Of a DNA stretch of 64,000 nucleotides, positions 43,044 through 50,624 are shown one piece after another. Source of the stretch: Sphingobacterium sp. CZ-2 (GTDB lineage Bacteria > Bacteroidota > Bacteroidia > Sphingobacteriales > Sphingobacteriaceae); contig NZ_CP038159.1 of the NCBI RefSeq assembly GCF_004526235.1, positions 310,001 through 374,000 on the forward strand. The letters are read 5' to 3'. The position numbers were made by a program, and so were the translations under genes. The notes under the pieces were generated by a model. It was given only the letters and a program-made list of their open reading frames with translations, was not told the DNA's origin and searched no databases. Numbering within the stretch: the first letter of the stretch is position 1; every line of letters begins with the position of its first letter.

Positions 43044-43076
43044 AAAAAAGGTTTTGCCACTGGCAAAACCTTTTTT
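43044..43076. terminator. Bidirectional terminator between peroxiredoxin and protease genes
   Basis: AAAAAAGGTTTTGCC and GGCAAAACCTTTTTT (43044-43058 with 43062-43076) form a long stem with A-runs on one side and T-runs on the other, suited to both converging transcripts. Confidence 0.9.
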
Positions 43077-43100
43077 AACATACATAAGTCTTGTTATTGT

Positions 43101-44183
43101 TTAATATACCTTCACCATGTAGATAAAGTCCTGCAACTTTTTGATCTGCTCGGTGCGAGGTAGATTTGATAGGCTGTTTTTACTGCTCAGCACGATATTA
43201 CCTTTTAGGGAATCTTTAGGGATTCTGTTCAGGGTTTCGATCAGCGCTTTTGTCTTAATGGCAAATGCGGCGCCATCAATACCTTTTTGTTTTCCGGAAA
43301 TAATACCGATCACATTTCCTTGTTTATCCAATACCGGACCACCACTGTTTCCAGGGTTTACAGGTACCGAGATCTGATAAGCGGTGGTATCACCACTATA
43401 CCCGGTGGACGAACTCAAATAACCTTCGCCATACACCGCTTCATCCCTAGGATATCCAATAGTGAATATGCCTTCGCCCAGATCCAAGCCCTGACGCTTG
43501 AACGTATATGGGATGTTTTGGCTCATATTGAAACTGGTATCCGAAATATGAAGGATTGCCAAGTCTTTCTCCTCATCCACATGGATGACAGCAGCTCGGT
43601 AAATTTCGCCTTTGTTATTCTGAAGATGGATAGAATCAGCTCCGCTAACCACGTGGAAGTTGGTCACCACATAACCATCTTTTGTCAACATGAATCCCGT
43701 TGCACCAAATTGTAAAGGAGTAGCGGCAGGGTTCTCTTTGCTGTTGATATTACGGATTGCATTATGGTGCGCATTGACATTACGCTTTACGTTGTTTATC
43801 TCGCGTTTAAGCGCACTGTATTCTGTAGTGGTCTTACGTATCGTCGAGAAGTATCCGGTTAAATAGAGCGTCGCTAGAGAAGAAATGACAGCAACAGCCG
43901 CAGCTGCAACAGCATTGATCTTTAATTTTCTCCACATTCTTAACACAATCGGCTCTATGGATGTATTTTTAACCACCTGATCCAGTGAAGCAATAAATTC
44001 TTTTCGGTTTTCATGCTTGCGCAAGTCCGATACAAATTCCTTATGCGAAAGAAATTGTGAATTCCATTCAGCGTCCTCGCGGCAAAGGCTTTCGAATTCC
44101 AATCGCTCCTTTGCGGTCATCTCTCCGCCAAGGTATCGGTCTGCTAATGTTAAAAATTCTGTTTGATTCATGTTATCTTTCAT
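43101..44183 (-). CDS. Membrane-anchored trypsin-like protease fused to an anti-sigma-like N-terminus
   Basis: A 360-residue protein of unusual layout. Residues 1-60 resemble the cytoplasmic domain of Bacteroidota anti-sigma factors (FLTLADRYLGGEMTAKERLEFESLC). A single membrane helix lies at about 90-110 and a short helical stalk at 118-146. The rest is a periplasmic S1C trypsin-like domain with His177 (TNFHVVSG), Asp207 (EEKDLAILHI) and Ser280 (PVNPGNSGGPVL), without a PDZ domain. It follows the ECF sigma gene: its first ATG overlaps the sigma stop by 11 nt, and a second ATG (44171) starts one base after that stop. I infer a sigma-factor regulator with its own sensor or protease outside the membrane. 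Confidence 0.85.
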   Translation of the reverse strand: MKDNMNQTEFLTLADRYLGGEMTAKERLEFESLCREDAEWNSQFLSHKEFVSDLRKHENRKEFIASLDQVVKNTSIEPIVLRMWRKLKINAVAAAAVAVISSLATLYLTGYFSTIRKTTTEYSALKREINNVKRNVNAHHNAIRNINSKENPAATPLQFGATGFMLTKDGYVVTNFHVVSGADSIHLQNNKGEIYRAAVIHVDEEKDLAILHISDTSFNMSQNIPYTFKRQGLDLGEGIFTIGYPRDEAVYGEGYLSSSTGYSGDTTAYQISVPVNPGNSGGPVLDKQGNVIGIISGKQKGIDGAAFAIKTKALIETLNRIPKDSLKGNIVLSSKNSLSNLPRTEQIKKLQDFIYMVKVY

Positions 44184-44769
44184 CCTTTACCCATTGGTCA
44201 AAAAATAATTTTTTCAACCGTTGTAAACACTTGTATTTTTGGTTCTTCGCATTGTCAGCATTCGTGTATCCCAATTGATCACATATTTCCTGCATGGATT
44301 TTTTCTTGATGTAGAATTCTTTCAGGATGCTGGCACAGGGCTCACCTAAGTTGGCCATGGCGGCTTCCATCTGATTGAATTTTACTTCTTCGGCTTCATG
44401 GCTCTCCAAAGCTGAATCCATATCCGGAATATCCAAGTTCTCCTGGTCTATGCTATCCAGGGAAAGATTCCGTCGATTCAGTTGTTTTAACCACAACCGC
44501 CTACAAATCGCATATAAGAACGTGTTTAATTTGCTGCTTAGCTCAAAACCTTCCGCTTGAGTAATCTTATCATACAATACGATCATTGCTTCCTGAAAGA
44601 TATCCTTTGCTTCATCCTCTGTCCCCTTGTTGTTCAGGATCATGTGCGATACTGATGGATAACAGGTTTTGTAGATATCAGCAATCGCCGAATTCTCCCC
44701 CTTACGCATCCCTTCCAACAATTCCATGTCCGTGCGCGTCTTTACTAATATCTTTCTGATTTTACTCAC
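44173..44769 (-). CDS. ECF-type RNA polymerase sigma factor
   Basis: A 198-residue sigma-70 family protein with regions 2 and 4 only. Region 2 runs from about NSAIADIYKTCYPSVSHM to TFLYAICRRLWLKQLNRR (with DEAKDIFQEAMIVLYDKI); region 4 has SILKEFYIKKKSMQEICDQLGYTNADNAKNQKYKCLQRL as the -35-binding helix-turn-helix. The first start is GTG 44769; ATG 44727 (MELLEGMRKGEN) is an equally plausible start and gives the usual ECF length. It is paired with the membrane protease gene downstream and has a well-formed housekeeping promoter upstream, so basal expression by the main sigma factor is likely. Confidence 0.92.
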   Translation of the reverse strand: MSKIRKILVKTRTDMELLEGMRKGENSAIADIYKTCYPSVSHMILNNKGTEDEAKDIFQEAMIVLYDKITQAEGFELSSKLNTFLYAICRRLWLKQLNRRNLSLDSIDQENLDIPDMDSALESHEAEEVKFNQMEAAMANLGEPCASILKEFYIKKKSMQEICDQLGYTNADNAKNQKYKCLQRLKKLFFDQWVKDER

Positions 44770-44840
44770 TAATTAATACCCTTATTTTCAAATAGTAACC
44801 CATAATAATCAAAAAATTGAAATTATTATGAATTCTTTCC

Positions 44841-44871
44841 CAAACGTAAAAGAATTTTTATGTAATAACAA
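44841..44871 (-). promoter_or_regulatory. Promoter of the ECF sigma gene
   Basis: Read on the minus strand: TTG (44871-44869), a 20-nt spacer and a perfect TACGTTTG (44848-44841), matching both Bacteroidota promoter boxes. The leader would be about 65 nt. Confidence 0.6.
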
Positions 44872-44908
44872 TAACGTCTTCTAATCCTTATAAATTATTT
44901 AATTAAAG

Positions 44909-44934
44909 AAACCATATCTTTTTGGATATGGTTT
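44909..44934. terminator. Hairpin in the gap between sigma and DUF4870 genes
   Basis: AAACCATATC (44909-44918) pairs with GATATGGTTT (44925-44934). It may end the DUF4870 transcript on the minus strand, although no good T-run follows. The 359-nt gap 44770-45128 otherwise holds the sigma promoter and the AGTATGC repeat, and no gene. Confidence 0.45.
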
Positions 44935-44985
44935 ATCACTTATTTTTTAAAATACTGTTTTTTATGCTAAAACCATGGCATCGTG

Positions 44986-45103
44986 TTAGAAACAATATTA
45001 AAGTATGCTTTTAGTATGGTTAAAGCATGTGTTTATATGCTCAACATAGGAATTGCATACTTTCACATTACTTTCACTATGGTTTCAGAGCGAACCTAAT
45101 CAG
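44986..45103. repeat. AGTATGC-type dispersed repeat, copy 2
   Basis: AAAGTATGCTTTTAGTATGG, GCATGTG, TATATGCT, TTGCATACTTTCAC and the ending GCGAACCTAAT recur in the same order as in the segment at 4611-4725, with clear decay. Both copies lie 3' of a gene transcribed toward them. Confidence 0.5.
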
Positions 45104-45128
45104 ATAAAACCCTACGTTCCTGATCCGA

Positions 45129-45488
45129 TTAGATTCCCGAAAAAATACTGTTGAAATATTCCCCTAGAATGGGCACTGGTTTTTTATGGCCGTTCACCGC
45201 ATTCATTACCCCAGCGATCCATAGAATAACCAATAAGACAAATCCTAAAACGGAGATGATCCAACCAATAAAAGGTAGATAACTGAACATCCCAAAGATA
45301 AACATAGCCAGGAATATGCCTAAGGATTGCCGGATGTGAAAAGTGGTAAAGTCGTTCCGTTTCTCGTTGTTCAATACAAAAGCAATGATGAGACCGATAG
45401 CCGTCAGGTAGGAGATGATGGCAAAATTCTTACCATCCTCCATCAAATTATTGCCTCGCTGATCAAATGGGCTTGATGAGTTTTTCAT
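45129..45488 (-). CDS. DUF4870/Tic20-like small membrane protein
   Basis: A 119-residue protein with three membrane helices (about 23-42, 55-72 and 78-98). The motif FHIRQSLGIFLAMF between helices and the ending NAVNGHKKPVPILGEYF are typical of DUF4870/Tic20-like proteins ('import component protein' in many Bacteroidota annotations). Function in bacteria is unknown. It is a single gene. Confidence 0.8.
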   Translation of the reverse strand: MKNSSSPFDQRGNNLMEDGKNFAIISYLTAIGLIIAFVLNNEKRNDFTTFHIRQSLGIFLAMFIFGMFSYLPFIGWIISVLGFVLLVILWIAGVMNAVNGHKKPVPILGEYFNSIFSGI

Positions 45489-45635
45489 AAATAGTTTAAA
45501 AGTTCATTGGTTAGATGTATGATAAATATAACATAATTTTCCTAAAATTGTTAAACTACTAGAATCTCGGGTACAAATACGTTTAGGGTAAACTTATACC
45601 TATGATTTTTGTTTAAATACTAATGAAAAACGATT

Positions 45636-45863
45636 ATGGAAGAAAAAACGATTAGATATCCACATCCGAATGGAGAGATCACCATTCTCTGGAAGCCTGA
45701 AAAATGTATACATTCGGGAATATGTGTAAAGACTTTGCCGCAGGTTTACGATCCGAAGGGAAGACCATGGATTACACCGGAGCCTGCAACTACGGAAGAA
45801 TTGATTGATCAGATCAATCATTGCCCATCCGGCGCTTTGAGTTATGAACTTTCGAAGGATTAG
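45636..45863 (+). CDS. Small Fe-S protein, Fer4_19/YjdI family
   Basis: A 75-residue protein with the YjdI pattern: IRYPHPNGEITILWKPEKCIHSGIC (Cys24 and Cys30), GRPWITPEPAT and NHCPSGALSY (Cys63). Only three Cys are present, so the cluster type is uncertain; the family is often called (4Fe-4S) mono-cluster protein. It is probably a small electron carrier or a cluster-binding adaptor. The IS1182/IS110-B composite starts 16 nt after its stop codon and may have replaced or modified its terminator. Confidence 0.88.
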   Translation: MEEKTIRYPHPNGEITILWKPEKCIHSGICVKTLPQVYDPKGRPWITPEPATTEELIDQINHCPSGALSYELSKD

Positions 45864-45919
45864 GAAAAGATTAAAAACAAAAAAGAGGCTGTCTCCTATG
45901 TTTGTGTCAAGCAAATGTA

Positions 45920-46120
45920 GGAGACATTTTTTGTTTTATAGATTTGCTGTATTTAGTGAAAAGAGGGAGAGCCTAGGGCTGTCTTAGTAGCTTTTTTAGC
46001 ATACTGATTTTTAGAGATGGCCTTCCTCTTTTTCGCTTCCTAAGACAGAACAGAATGTAAGGCGGAATTACAGTCCAGCTTGAATATCCATAAGGAGACA
46101 AGTCCAAGGGAAGTTTCACT
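45920..46120 (+). ncRNA. Candidate bridge RNA of IS110-B, with readable target and donor guides
   Basis: Loop 1 is closed by AAAAGAGG (45959-45966) with CCTCTTTT (46025-46032). Its left strand has GGCTGTCT (45977-45984), equal to the left target and core at 45887-45894. Its right strand has TTTTTAGA (46008-46015), the reverse complement of core and right target at 47294-47301. Inner hairpin 45986-46005. Loop 2 is closed by CTTCC/GGAAG (46036-46040 with 46109-46113). It has ACAGAAT (46050-46056), equal to the right end at 47288-47294, and AGGAGA (46093-46098), the reverse complement of core plus left end. Limits of the RNA are estimated. Confidence 0.75.
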
Positions 46121-46153
46121 ATTGATTTTTCAGTTTCACATCAAAAAATTAAC

Positions 46154-47194
46154 ATGAAAACACTCAAGCAGGTCGTTGGCATTGACGTCGGTAGTAAGGA
46201 ACTGGTCGTATGCTTTGGCAAGATCTTTTCCAATCTGGATAAAAAGCTGTGCCAATATGGTAATTTCCGAAACTCGGATAAAGGTTTGATAAAGCTTTAC
46301 GAATGGGTACAGACCCATACCTGTGAGGATAGTCCTCTTCATTTTGTCATGGAGGCTACAGGCGTTTATCACGAAAAGCTAGCCTATTTTCTGGAAAGCA
46401 AGGGGTGCAATATCAGTATTGTCCTGCCAAACAAGATCAGCAACTATTTCCGTACCTTAGAGATCAAGACGATAACGGATAGTACCTGCTCGGAAGCTAT
46501 CACCTTATTTGGCCTAGAGCGCAACCTGGAGTTGTGGCGCAAGCCAGACCCCACCTATAAGCGTTTGAAGCAGCTGACCCGGGAGAGAGACCAATTGGTA
46601 CAGGAACGTACTGCTGTCAAGAACCAGCTACATGCAGAACAGGCAGAGGCAGAACCCAATGAAAACTCTATAGGACGGATAAAGGAACGCATAGCAGTAC
46701 TGCAAAGACAGGAAAAGGAAATAATGACCGAGTTAAAGCTCATTGTTAAGGAGAGTTCCTTACTCAAAAAACAAACAGATAACCTGACCACAATCCCTGG
46801 AATTGGACTGCTGACAGCAGTAACAGTATTGGCAGAAACGAATGGATTTGAGATGATCCGAAATAAAAAGCAACTGGTAAGCTATGCCGGCCTGGACATA
46901 AAGGAAAAACAGTCCGGAACATCGATCCAGAGCAAACCTACCATATCCAAACGGGGCAACAGATACCTGAGAAAATCCCTTCATTTACCTGCATTGGCCG
47001 CCATAAGGCATGATGAACATTATTCTAATACATTTACAAGGCTTGTTTCAAGAAATGGCATCAAAATGAAAGCAGCAGTAGCTGTGCAAAGGAAACTTCT
47101 AGAGCTGATGTTTATAATTTATAAAAACGAACAGCGGTATGATCCACAATACCATCTCCAAAAGTATCAGAACGAAAAAGTAGATACAAATTAG
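46154..47194 (+). CDS. IS110-family transposase (bridge-RNA-guided recombinase), IS110-B
   Basis: A 346-residue recombinase. The RuvC-like domain has VVGIDVGSKELVV (first Asp) and FVMEATGVYHEKLAYFL (Glu). The usual TDxxDA is replaced by TDSTCSEAITLFGLE, so the last acidic residue is a Glu two places further on, or the subgroup differs. A charged coiled coil (about 130-195) links to the Tnp20 domain: LTTIPGIGLLTAVTVLAE and the catalytic-serine region KQSGTSIQSKPTISKRGN. It is full length. Like IS110-A it follows its candidate bridge RNA directly. Confidence 0.94.
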   Translation: MKTLKQVVGIDVGSKELVVCFGKIFSNLDKKLCQYGNFRNSDKGLIKLYEWVQTHTCEDSPLHFVMEATGVYHEKLAYFLESKGCNISIVLPNKISNYFRTLEIKTITDSTCSEAITLFGLERNLELWRKPDPTYKRLKQLTRERDQLVQERTAVKNQLHAEQAEAEPNENSIGRIKERIAVLQRQEKEIMTELKLIVKESSLLKKQTDNLTTIPGIGLLTAVTVLAETNGFEMIRNKKQLVSYAGLDIKEKQSGTSIQSKPTISKRGNRYLRKSLHLPALAAIRHDEHYSNTFTRLVSRNGIKMKAAVAVQRKLLELMFIIYKNEQRYDPQYHLQKYQNEKVDTN

Positions 47195-47316
47195 GGCGGC
47201 CAAAAACGGCTACCCTAAACAGGCTGGCAATAGACCGCCTAAAACCCGAAATTACAAAAAAAAGATAAAATTGACTTGTATATTAACACAGAATCTAAAA
47301 AGGTCTCTTAAAAGAG

Positions 47317-47350
47317 AACCCCGTCATTAAAAAATGGCGGGGTTTTTCTG
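47317..47350 (+). terminator. Hairpin inside the IS1182 left end
   Basis: AACCCCGTCATT (47317-47328) pairs with AATGGCGGGGTT (47333-47344), one wobble, followed by TTTCTG and a T-run. It lies upstream of the transposase and would block read-through transcription from outside into it. Confidence 0.85.
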
Positions 47351-47398
47351 TTTTTTGTCCTCAAGATTTTGTATCTTAAGGTGCAACCAAAAAACAAT

Positions 47399-49027
47399 AT
47401 GGCAAACATACAATTCAAAGCGCTTCCATCCAATAGTCCTAGTCTTTTTCCTGAGAATATTTTAGACCGTATCCCCTTGAACCATCCTGTTCGGTTGGTG
47501 AGCCAGGTTGTTGACCAGTTGGATCTGGAACATATCATCCGTCAGTATAAAGGAGGGGGAACGACCAGTTTCCATCCCAGGATGCTCATTAAGGTACTGT
47601 TCTACGCGTATCTGAGCAATATCTATTCTTGCCGCAAGATCGAGCGCGCCCTGCACGAGAACATCCATTTCATGTGGCTTTCGGGCAACAGTACACCGGA
47701 TTACCGTACGATCAATTATTTCAGGGGAAAGCGTCTTAAGGGACAGATACAGGAGCTGTTTGCCAGTATCGTTCGGATGCTGCATGATATGGAGTATGTC
47801 AGCCTGAAAGTCCAGTATGTAGATGGTACCAAGATCGAATCGGCCGCCGGTCGTTATACCTTCGTTTGGAAGAAATCGATCGAGAAGAACAAGATAAAGC
47901 TGGAGGCGAACATCGCTTCGGTCCTTTCGGATATCGATGCACAGATCAGCCGGGACCAATCTTCATTAGGGGATCAGCAGGTCGGCAGGGCCATCGATAG
48001 TGCCCAGCTGAGGGAAAAGATCAAATCGATCAATGCCAAGCTCAAAGGAGTGGATAGATCTACCGATAGGCAGCTGAGGAAGCTTGAAGACGACTATCTG
48101 CCCCGACTGGAGAAATATGAGGAGCAACTGGAAGTACTGGGAGATCGCAATAGTTATAGCAAGACCGATACCGATGCCGTGTTTATGCGGATGAAAGAGG
48201 ACCACATGAAAAATGGCCAGCTTAAACCGGCCTACAATACCCAGATCAGCACCGAAGAGCAGTTCATCACCCATTATAGCATCCATCAAACGGCCGCAGA
48301 TACCACAACCCTGCCCGAACACCTGGAAGGCTTTGAGTCCCATTACGGAAAACAGAGTGAATCCATCGTCGCAGATGCCGGATATGGTAGCGAGCAGAAC
48401 TACGAGCTGATGGAAGGACAGGGTATAACCGCTTTTGTGAAGTACAATTACTTCCATATGGAACAGAAGCGCAAGGATAAACAGGATCCTTTTTCGGTAC
48501 AGAACCTATATTACAACCAGCAGGAGGACTTTTATGTGTGTCCGGCAGGACAGAAGCTCAGCTTTATCGGTCATGCAACCAGAGTCAGTGCCAACGGATA
48601 CACTGCCCAGGTCAGCTGTTACCAGGCTCGGCGATGTGAGGGCTGCCCGATGCGCAGTGGGTGCCATAAAGCTAAAGGCGATCGGCTCATTGAAGTGAAC
48701 CACAGGCTCAATAAGCTCAAGGATAAAGCCCGGGAAAGACTGCTGTCGGAAGAGGGAATGTACCATCGGAGCAAGCGACCCATAGAAGTGGAAGCTGTAT
48801 TTGGTCAGATGAAAAGCAACAACAGGTTTACCCGGTTCACAATGAAAGGACTGGATAAAGTCGCTGTGGAATTCGGTTTGATGGCCATTGCCCATAACCT
48901 CAGAAAATGGGCAAAAAAGTGGAAAGACAAAGCTTTTATCGGTAAACCAGGTGGCAAAAACTCCCTATTTGCGATAAATCAAGCCATCAACATGCTGAAA
49001 AGTACAAAACATCGACTTGCAGCCTAA
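47399..49027 (+). CDS. IS1182-family transposase
   Basis: A 542-residue DDE transposase. The N-terminal domain starts FKALPSNSPSLFPENILDRIP, with HPRMLIKVLFYAYLSNIYSCRKIERAL and NSTPDYRTINYFR. The first catalytic Asp is in VQYVDGTKIES, the second region is IVADAGYGSEQNY, and the C-terminal Glu is in RSKRPIEVEAVFGQMK. A Cys-rich patch (ARRCEGCPMRSGCHKAKG) precedes the last block, as in the family. I start at ATG 47399; the TTG 30 nt earlier is unlikely. The protein is complete, so the enzyme could still act, but the left end is now split by IS110-B. Confidence 0.93.
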   Translation: MANIQFKALPSNSPSLFPENILDRIPLNHPVRLVSQVVDQLDLEHIIRQYKGGGTTSFHPRMLIKVLFYAYLSNIYSCRKIERALHENIHFMWLSGNSTPDYRTINYFRGKRLKGQIQELFASIVRMLHDMEYVSLKVQYVDGTKIESAAGRYTFVWKKSIEKNKIKLEANIASVLSDIDAQISRDQSSLGDQQVGRAIDSAQLREKIKSINAKLKGVDRSTDRQLRKLEDDYLPRLEKYEEQLEVLGDRNSYSKTDTDAVFMRMKEDHMKNGQLKPAYNTQISTEEQFITHYSIHQTAADTTTLPEHLEGFESHYGKQSESIVADAGYGSEQNYELMEGQGITAFVKYNYFHMEQKRKDKQDPFSVQNLYYNQQEDFYVCPAGQKLSFIGHATRVSANGYTAQVSCYQARRCEGCPMRSGCHKAKGDRLIEVNHRLNKLKDKARERLLSEEGMYHRSKRPIEVEAVFGQMKSNNRFTRFTMKGLDKVAVEFGLMAIAHNLRKWAKKWKDKAFIGKPGGKNSLFAINQAINMLKSTKHRLAA

Positions 49028-49072
49028 TATTGCTCATGAAATTATAATGGAGCTCCAGAAAGCTATAAAACA

Positions 49073-49104
49073 GAAGAAGGTGCCTTTTTAGACACCTTCT
49101 TTTT
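49073..49104. terminator. Bidirectional terminator hairpin at the IS1182 right end and tRNA-Asp operon end
   Basis: GAAGGTG (49076-49082) pairs with CACCTTC (49093-49099). On the plus strand TTTTT follows; on the minus strand TTCTGTTTT follows. It can stop the transposase transcript and the tRNA operon. The same bases form the right inverted repeat of the IS1182 element. Confidence 0.8.
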
Positions 49105-49108
49105 ACTG

Positions 49109-49182
49109 CGGTCTGGACGGGACTCGAACCCGCGACCCCATGCGTGACAGGCATGTATTCTAACCAGCTGAACTACCAGACC
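49109..49182 (-). tRNA. tRNA-Asp (anticodon GTC), copy 3 of the operon
   Basis: Acceptor GGTCTGG/CCAGACC with discriminator G, D-arm GTTC...GAA(T), anticodon stem CATGC/GCATG with loop CTGTCAC (anticodon GTC), and T-arm GCGGG-TTCGAGT-CCCGT. Last of three identical genes read on the minus strand; no encoded CCA. Confidence 0.97.
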
Positions 49183-49227
49183 TCATGTTTGCAAAATGAT
49201 TTCCAAGTTAAACTTGACCAATATTGG

Positions 49228-49301
49228 CGGTCTGGACGGGACTCGAACCCGCGACCCCATGCGTGACAGGCATGTATTCTAACCAGCTGAACTACCAGAC
49301 C
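49228..49301 (-). tRNA. tRNA-Asp (anticodon GTC), copy 2
   Basis: Identical in sequence to the copies on either side; 45 nt separate it from the 3' copy. The short spacers differ, so the genes are conserved by selection or conversion rather than being a fresh block duplication. Confidence 0.97.
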
Positions 49302-49381
49302 AATATTTTGCAATTTCTTTTAAAGAACGTGGTCTTTTCAGACCTTGTTAATTCAATAATTAACTGTTGTTTTTGTTGTGG

Positions 49382-49455
49382 CGGTCTGGACGGGACTCGA
49401 ACCCGCGACCCCATGCGTGACAGGCATGTATTCTAACCAGCTGAACTACCAGACC
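49382..49455 (-). tRNA. tRNA-Asp (anticodon GTC), copy 1, promoter-proximal
   Basis: Identical to the other two copies. It is the first gene after the operon promoter. A small palindrome CCTTCTTTTCAGAAGG (49461-49476) lies between promoter and tRNA. Confidence 0.97.
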
Positions 49456-49480
49456 ATTTTCCTTCTTTTCAGAAGGTGTG

Positions 49481-49512
49481 CAAATATAGTGTTTATTTCT
49501 AAATCTGCTAAA
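49481..49512 (-). promoter_or_regulatory. Promoter of the tRNA-Asp operon
   Basis: On the minus strand TTTAG (49512-49508), a 19-nt spacer and TATATTTG (49488-49481) followed by CACACC. The 15-nt core CTATATTTGCACACC is identical to that of the tRNA-Val operon. Confidence 0.7.
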
Positions 49513-49527
49513 TATTTTTGAAAAATA

Positions 49528-50601
49528 TTAGTCTACAGCGCCCTCTTTCATCTTTTCGGCATTCTCTGCAAACTGTAGCTTGTCGATAATGTCCTGAATA
49601 TCACCATCCATAATGGCAGGTAAATTATACATCGTCAAACCGATACGGTGCTCGGTTACACGACCCTGTGGATAGTTGTAGGTACGGATCTTCGCCGAAC
49701 GGTCTCCGGTGGATACCATCGTCTTACGTTTCGCGGCTACATCACCATGTTTCTTCTGTACTTCAAGTTCGTAAAGCTTGTTACGAAGCATCTCCATCGC
49801 CAACTCGCGGTTTGCCAATTGCGAACGCTCTACCTGACAAACAACCACGATTCCAGAAGGTTTGTGCGTCAACTGAACCTTGGTCTCTACCTTGTTCACG
49901 TTCTGACCACCAGCACCACCTGAACGGGATGTCTGCATCTCGATATCGCCTGGATTGATCTCCACGTCAACCTCTTCCGCTTCCGGTAAGACAGCTACCG
50001 AGGCTGCTGATGTATGTACTCGGCCTTGCGTTTCCGTATCAGGGACACGTTGAACACGGTGAACTCCTGATTCATATTTCAATTGACCATACACATCATC
50101 GCCAATTACTTTTAGGATCACCTCTTTATAACCACCCGATGTTCCTTCCGTTACATCCATCACCTCAGTTCTCCAACCTTTGGTCTCGAAATAACGGGTA
50201 TACATACGGTATAGATCGCCAGCAAATAAGGCTGCCTCATCTCCTCCTGTACCACCGCGGATCTCGATGATGGCATTTTTACCATCCTCTGGATCTTTAG
50301 GGATCAACATCAGACGAATCTCTTCTTCTTTTTCCTCACGTTGGGTCCAAAGAATATCCAATTCCTCCTTCGCCATCTCCCTCAACTCCTGATCCTTCTC
50401 ATTGGCAAGGATGTCTTTGTTGGTATCGATGTTGCTCACCATATTTTTATAGATATGGTATTGTTCTACAATCTTACCTAGGTCTTTATATTCCTTATTA
50501 AGTTTTGCAAAACGACTCATGTCGCTAATGGTATCAGGATTGGATAATTCCGCTTCTACTTCTTCCCAGCGCTCTTTTATCGCTTGTAATTTGTCTAACA
50601 T
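49528..50601 (-). CDS. prfA: Peptide chain release factor 1
   Basis: A 357-residue factor that reads UAA and UAG and triggers release of the protein from the ribosome. The GGQ catalytic motif is at 231-233 ([16 protein letters not shown]). The codon-reading tripeptide at 187-189 is PDT (usually PAT or PxT in RF1, SPF in RF2), so this is RF1. It follows the SMR exporter gene on the same strand but has its own -7 box and a hairpin in the leader. The UAG readers matter here because many stops in the window are TAA or TAG. Confidence 0.96.
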   Translation of the reverse strand: MLDKLQAIKERWEEVEAELSNPDTISDMSRFAKLNKEYKDLGKIVEQYHIYKNMVSNIDTNKDILANEKDQELREMAKEELDILWTQREEKEEEIRLMLIPKDPEDGKNAIIEIRGGTGGDEAALFAGDLYRMYTRYFETKGWRTEVMDVTEGTSGGYKEVILKVIGDDVYGQLKYESGVHRVQRVPDTETQGRVHTSAASVAVLPEAEEVDVEINPGDIEMQTSRSGGAGGQNVNKVETKVQLTHKPSGIVVVCQVERSQLANRELAMEMLRNKLYELEVQKKHGDVAAKRKTMVSTGDRSAKIRTYNYPQGRVTEHRIGLTMYNLPAIMDGDIQDIIDKLQFAENAEKMKEGAVD

Positions 50602-50624
50602 AGTATTCCTCTGTTGAATAGTTC

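Larger units (their letters stand above)
45892..47293 (+). mobile_element. IS110-family insertion sequence IS110-B, inserted in the IS1182 left end
   Basis: An element of 1402 bp bounded by TCT at both junctions (45892-45894 and 47294-47296). Removing it restores AGAGGCTGTCTAAAAAGG, a sequence closely like the other end of the IS1182 element. It comprises a 260-nt non-coding left end with a candidate bridge RNA, a complete transposase gene and a 100-nt right end. It is a different subgroup from IS110-A: the protein is longer, with a coiled-coil insert. Confidence 0.82.
45880..49104 (+). mobile_element. IS1182-family insertion sequence, interrupted near its left end by IS110-B
   Basis: The left inverted repeat is in two pieces: AAAAAGAGGCTGTCT (45880-45894) and, after IS110-B, AAAAAGGTCTCTT (47297-47309). 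Joined, they match the reverse complement of the right end (49077-49104: AAAAAGAAGGTGTCTAAAAA and GGCACCTT) at most positions. Without IS110-B the element is about 1.8 kb. It encodes one IS1182 transposase and has an internal hairpin (47317-47344) that would stop outside transcription. I saw no clear target duplication. An alternative reading is that both ends are ordinary terminator hairpins. Confidence 0.65.

Noticed and set aside
45880..49104. Target-site duplication flanking the IS1182-family element
   Set aside because: The bases on either side of the inferred ends do not form a convincing direct repeat; the exact ends remain uncertain.
49224..49436. Open reading frame of 70 codons over the tRNA-Asp genes
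   Set aside because: It is the well-known artefact of reading tRNA genes as protein; it spans two tRNAs on the opposite strand.
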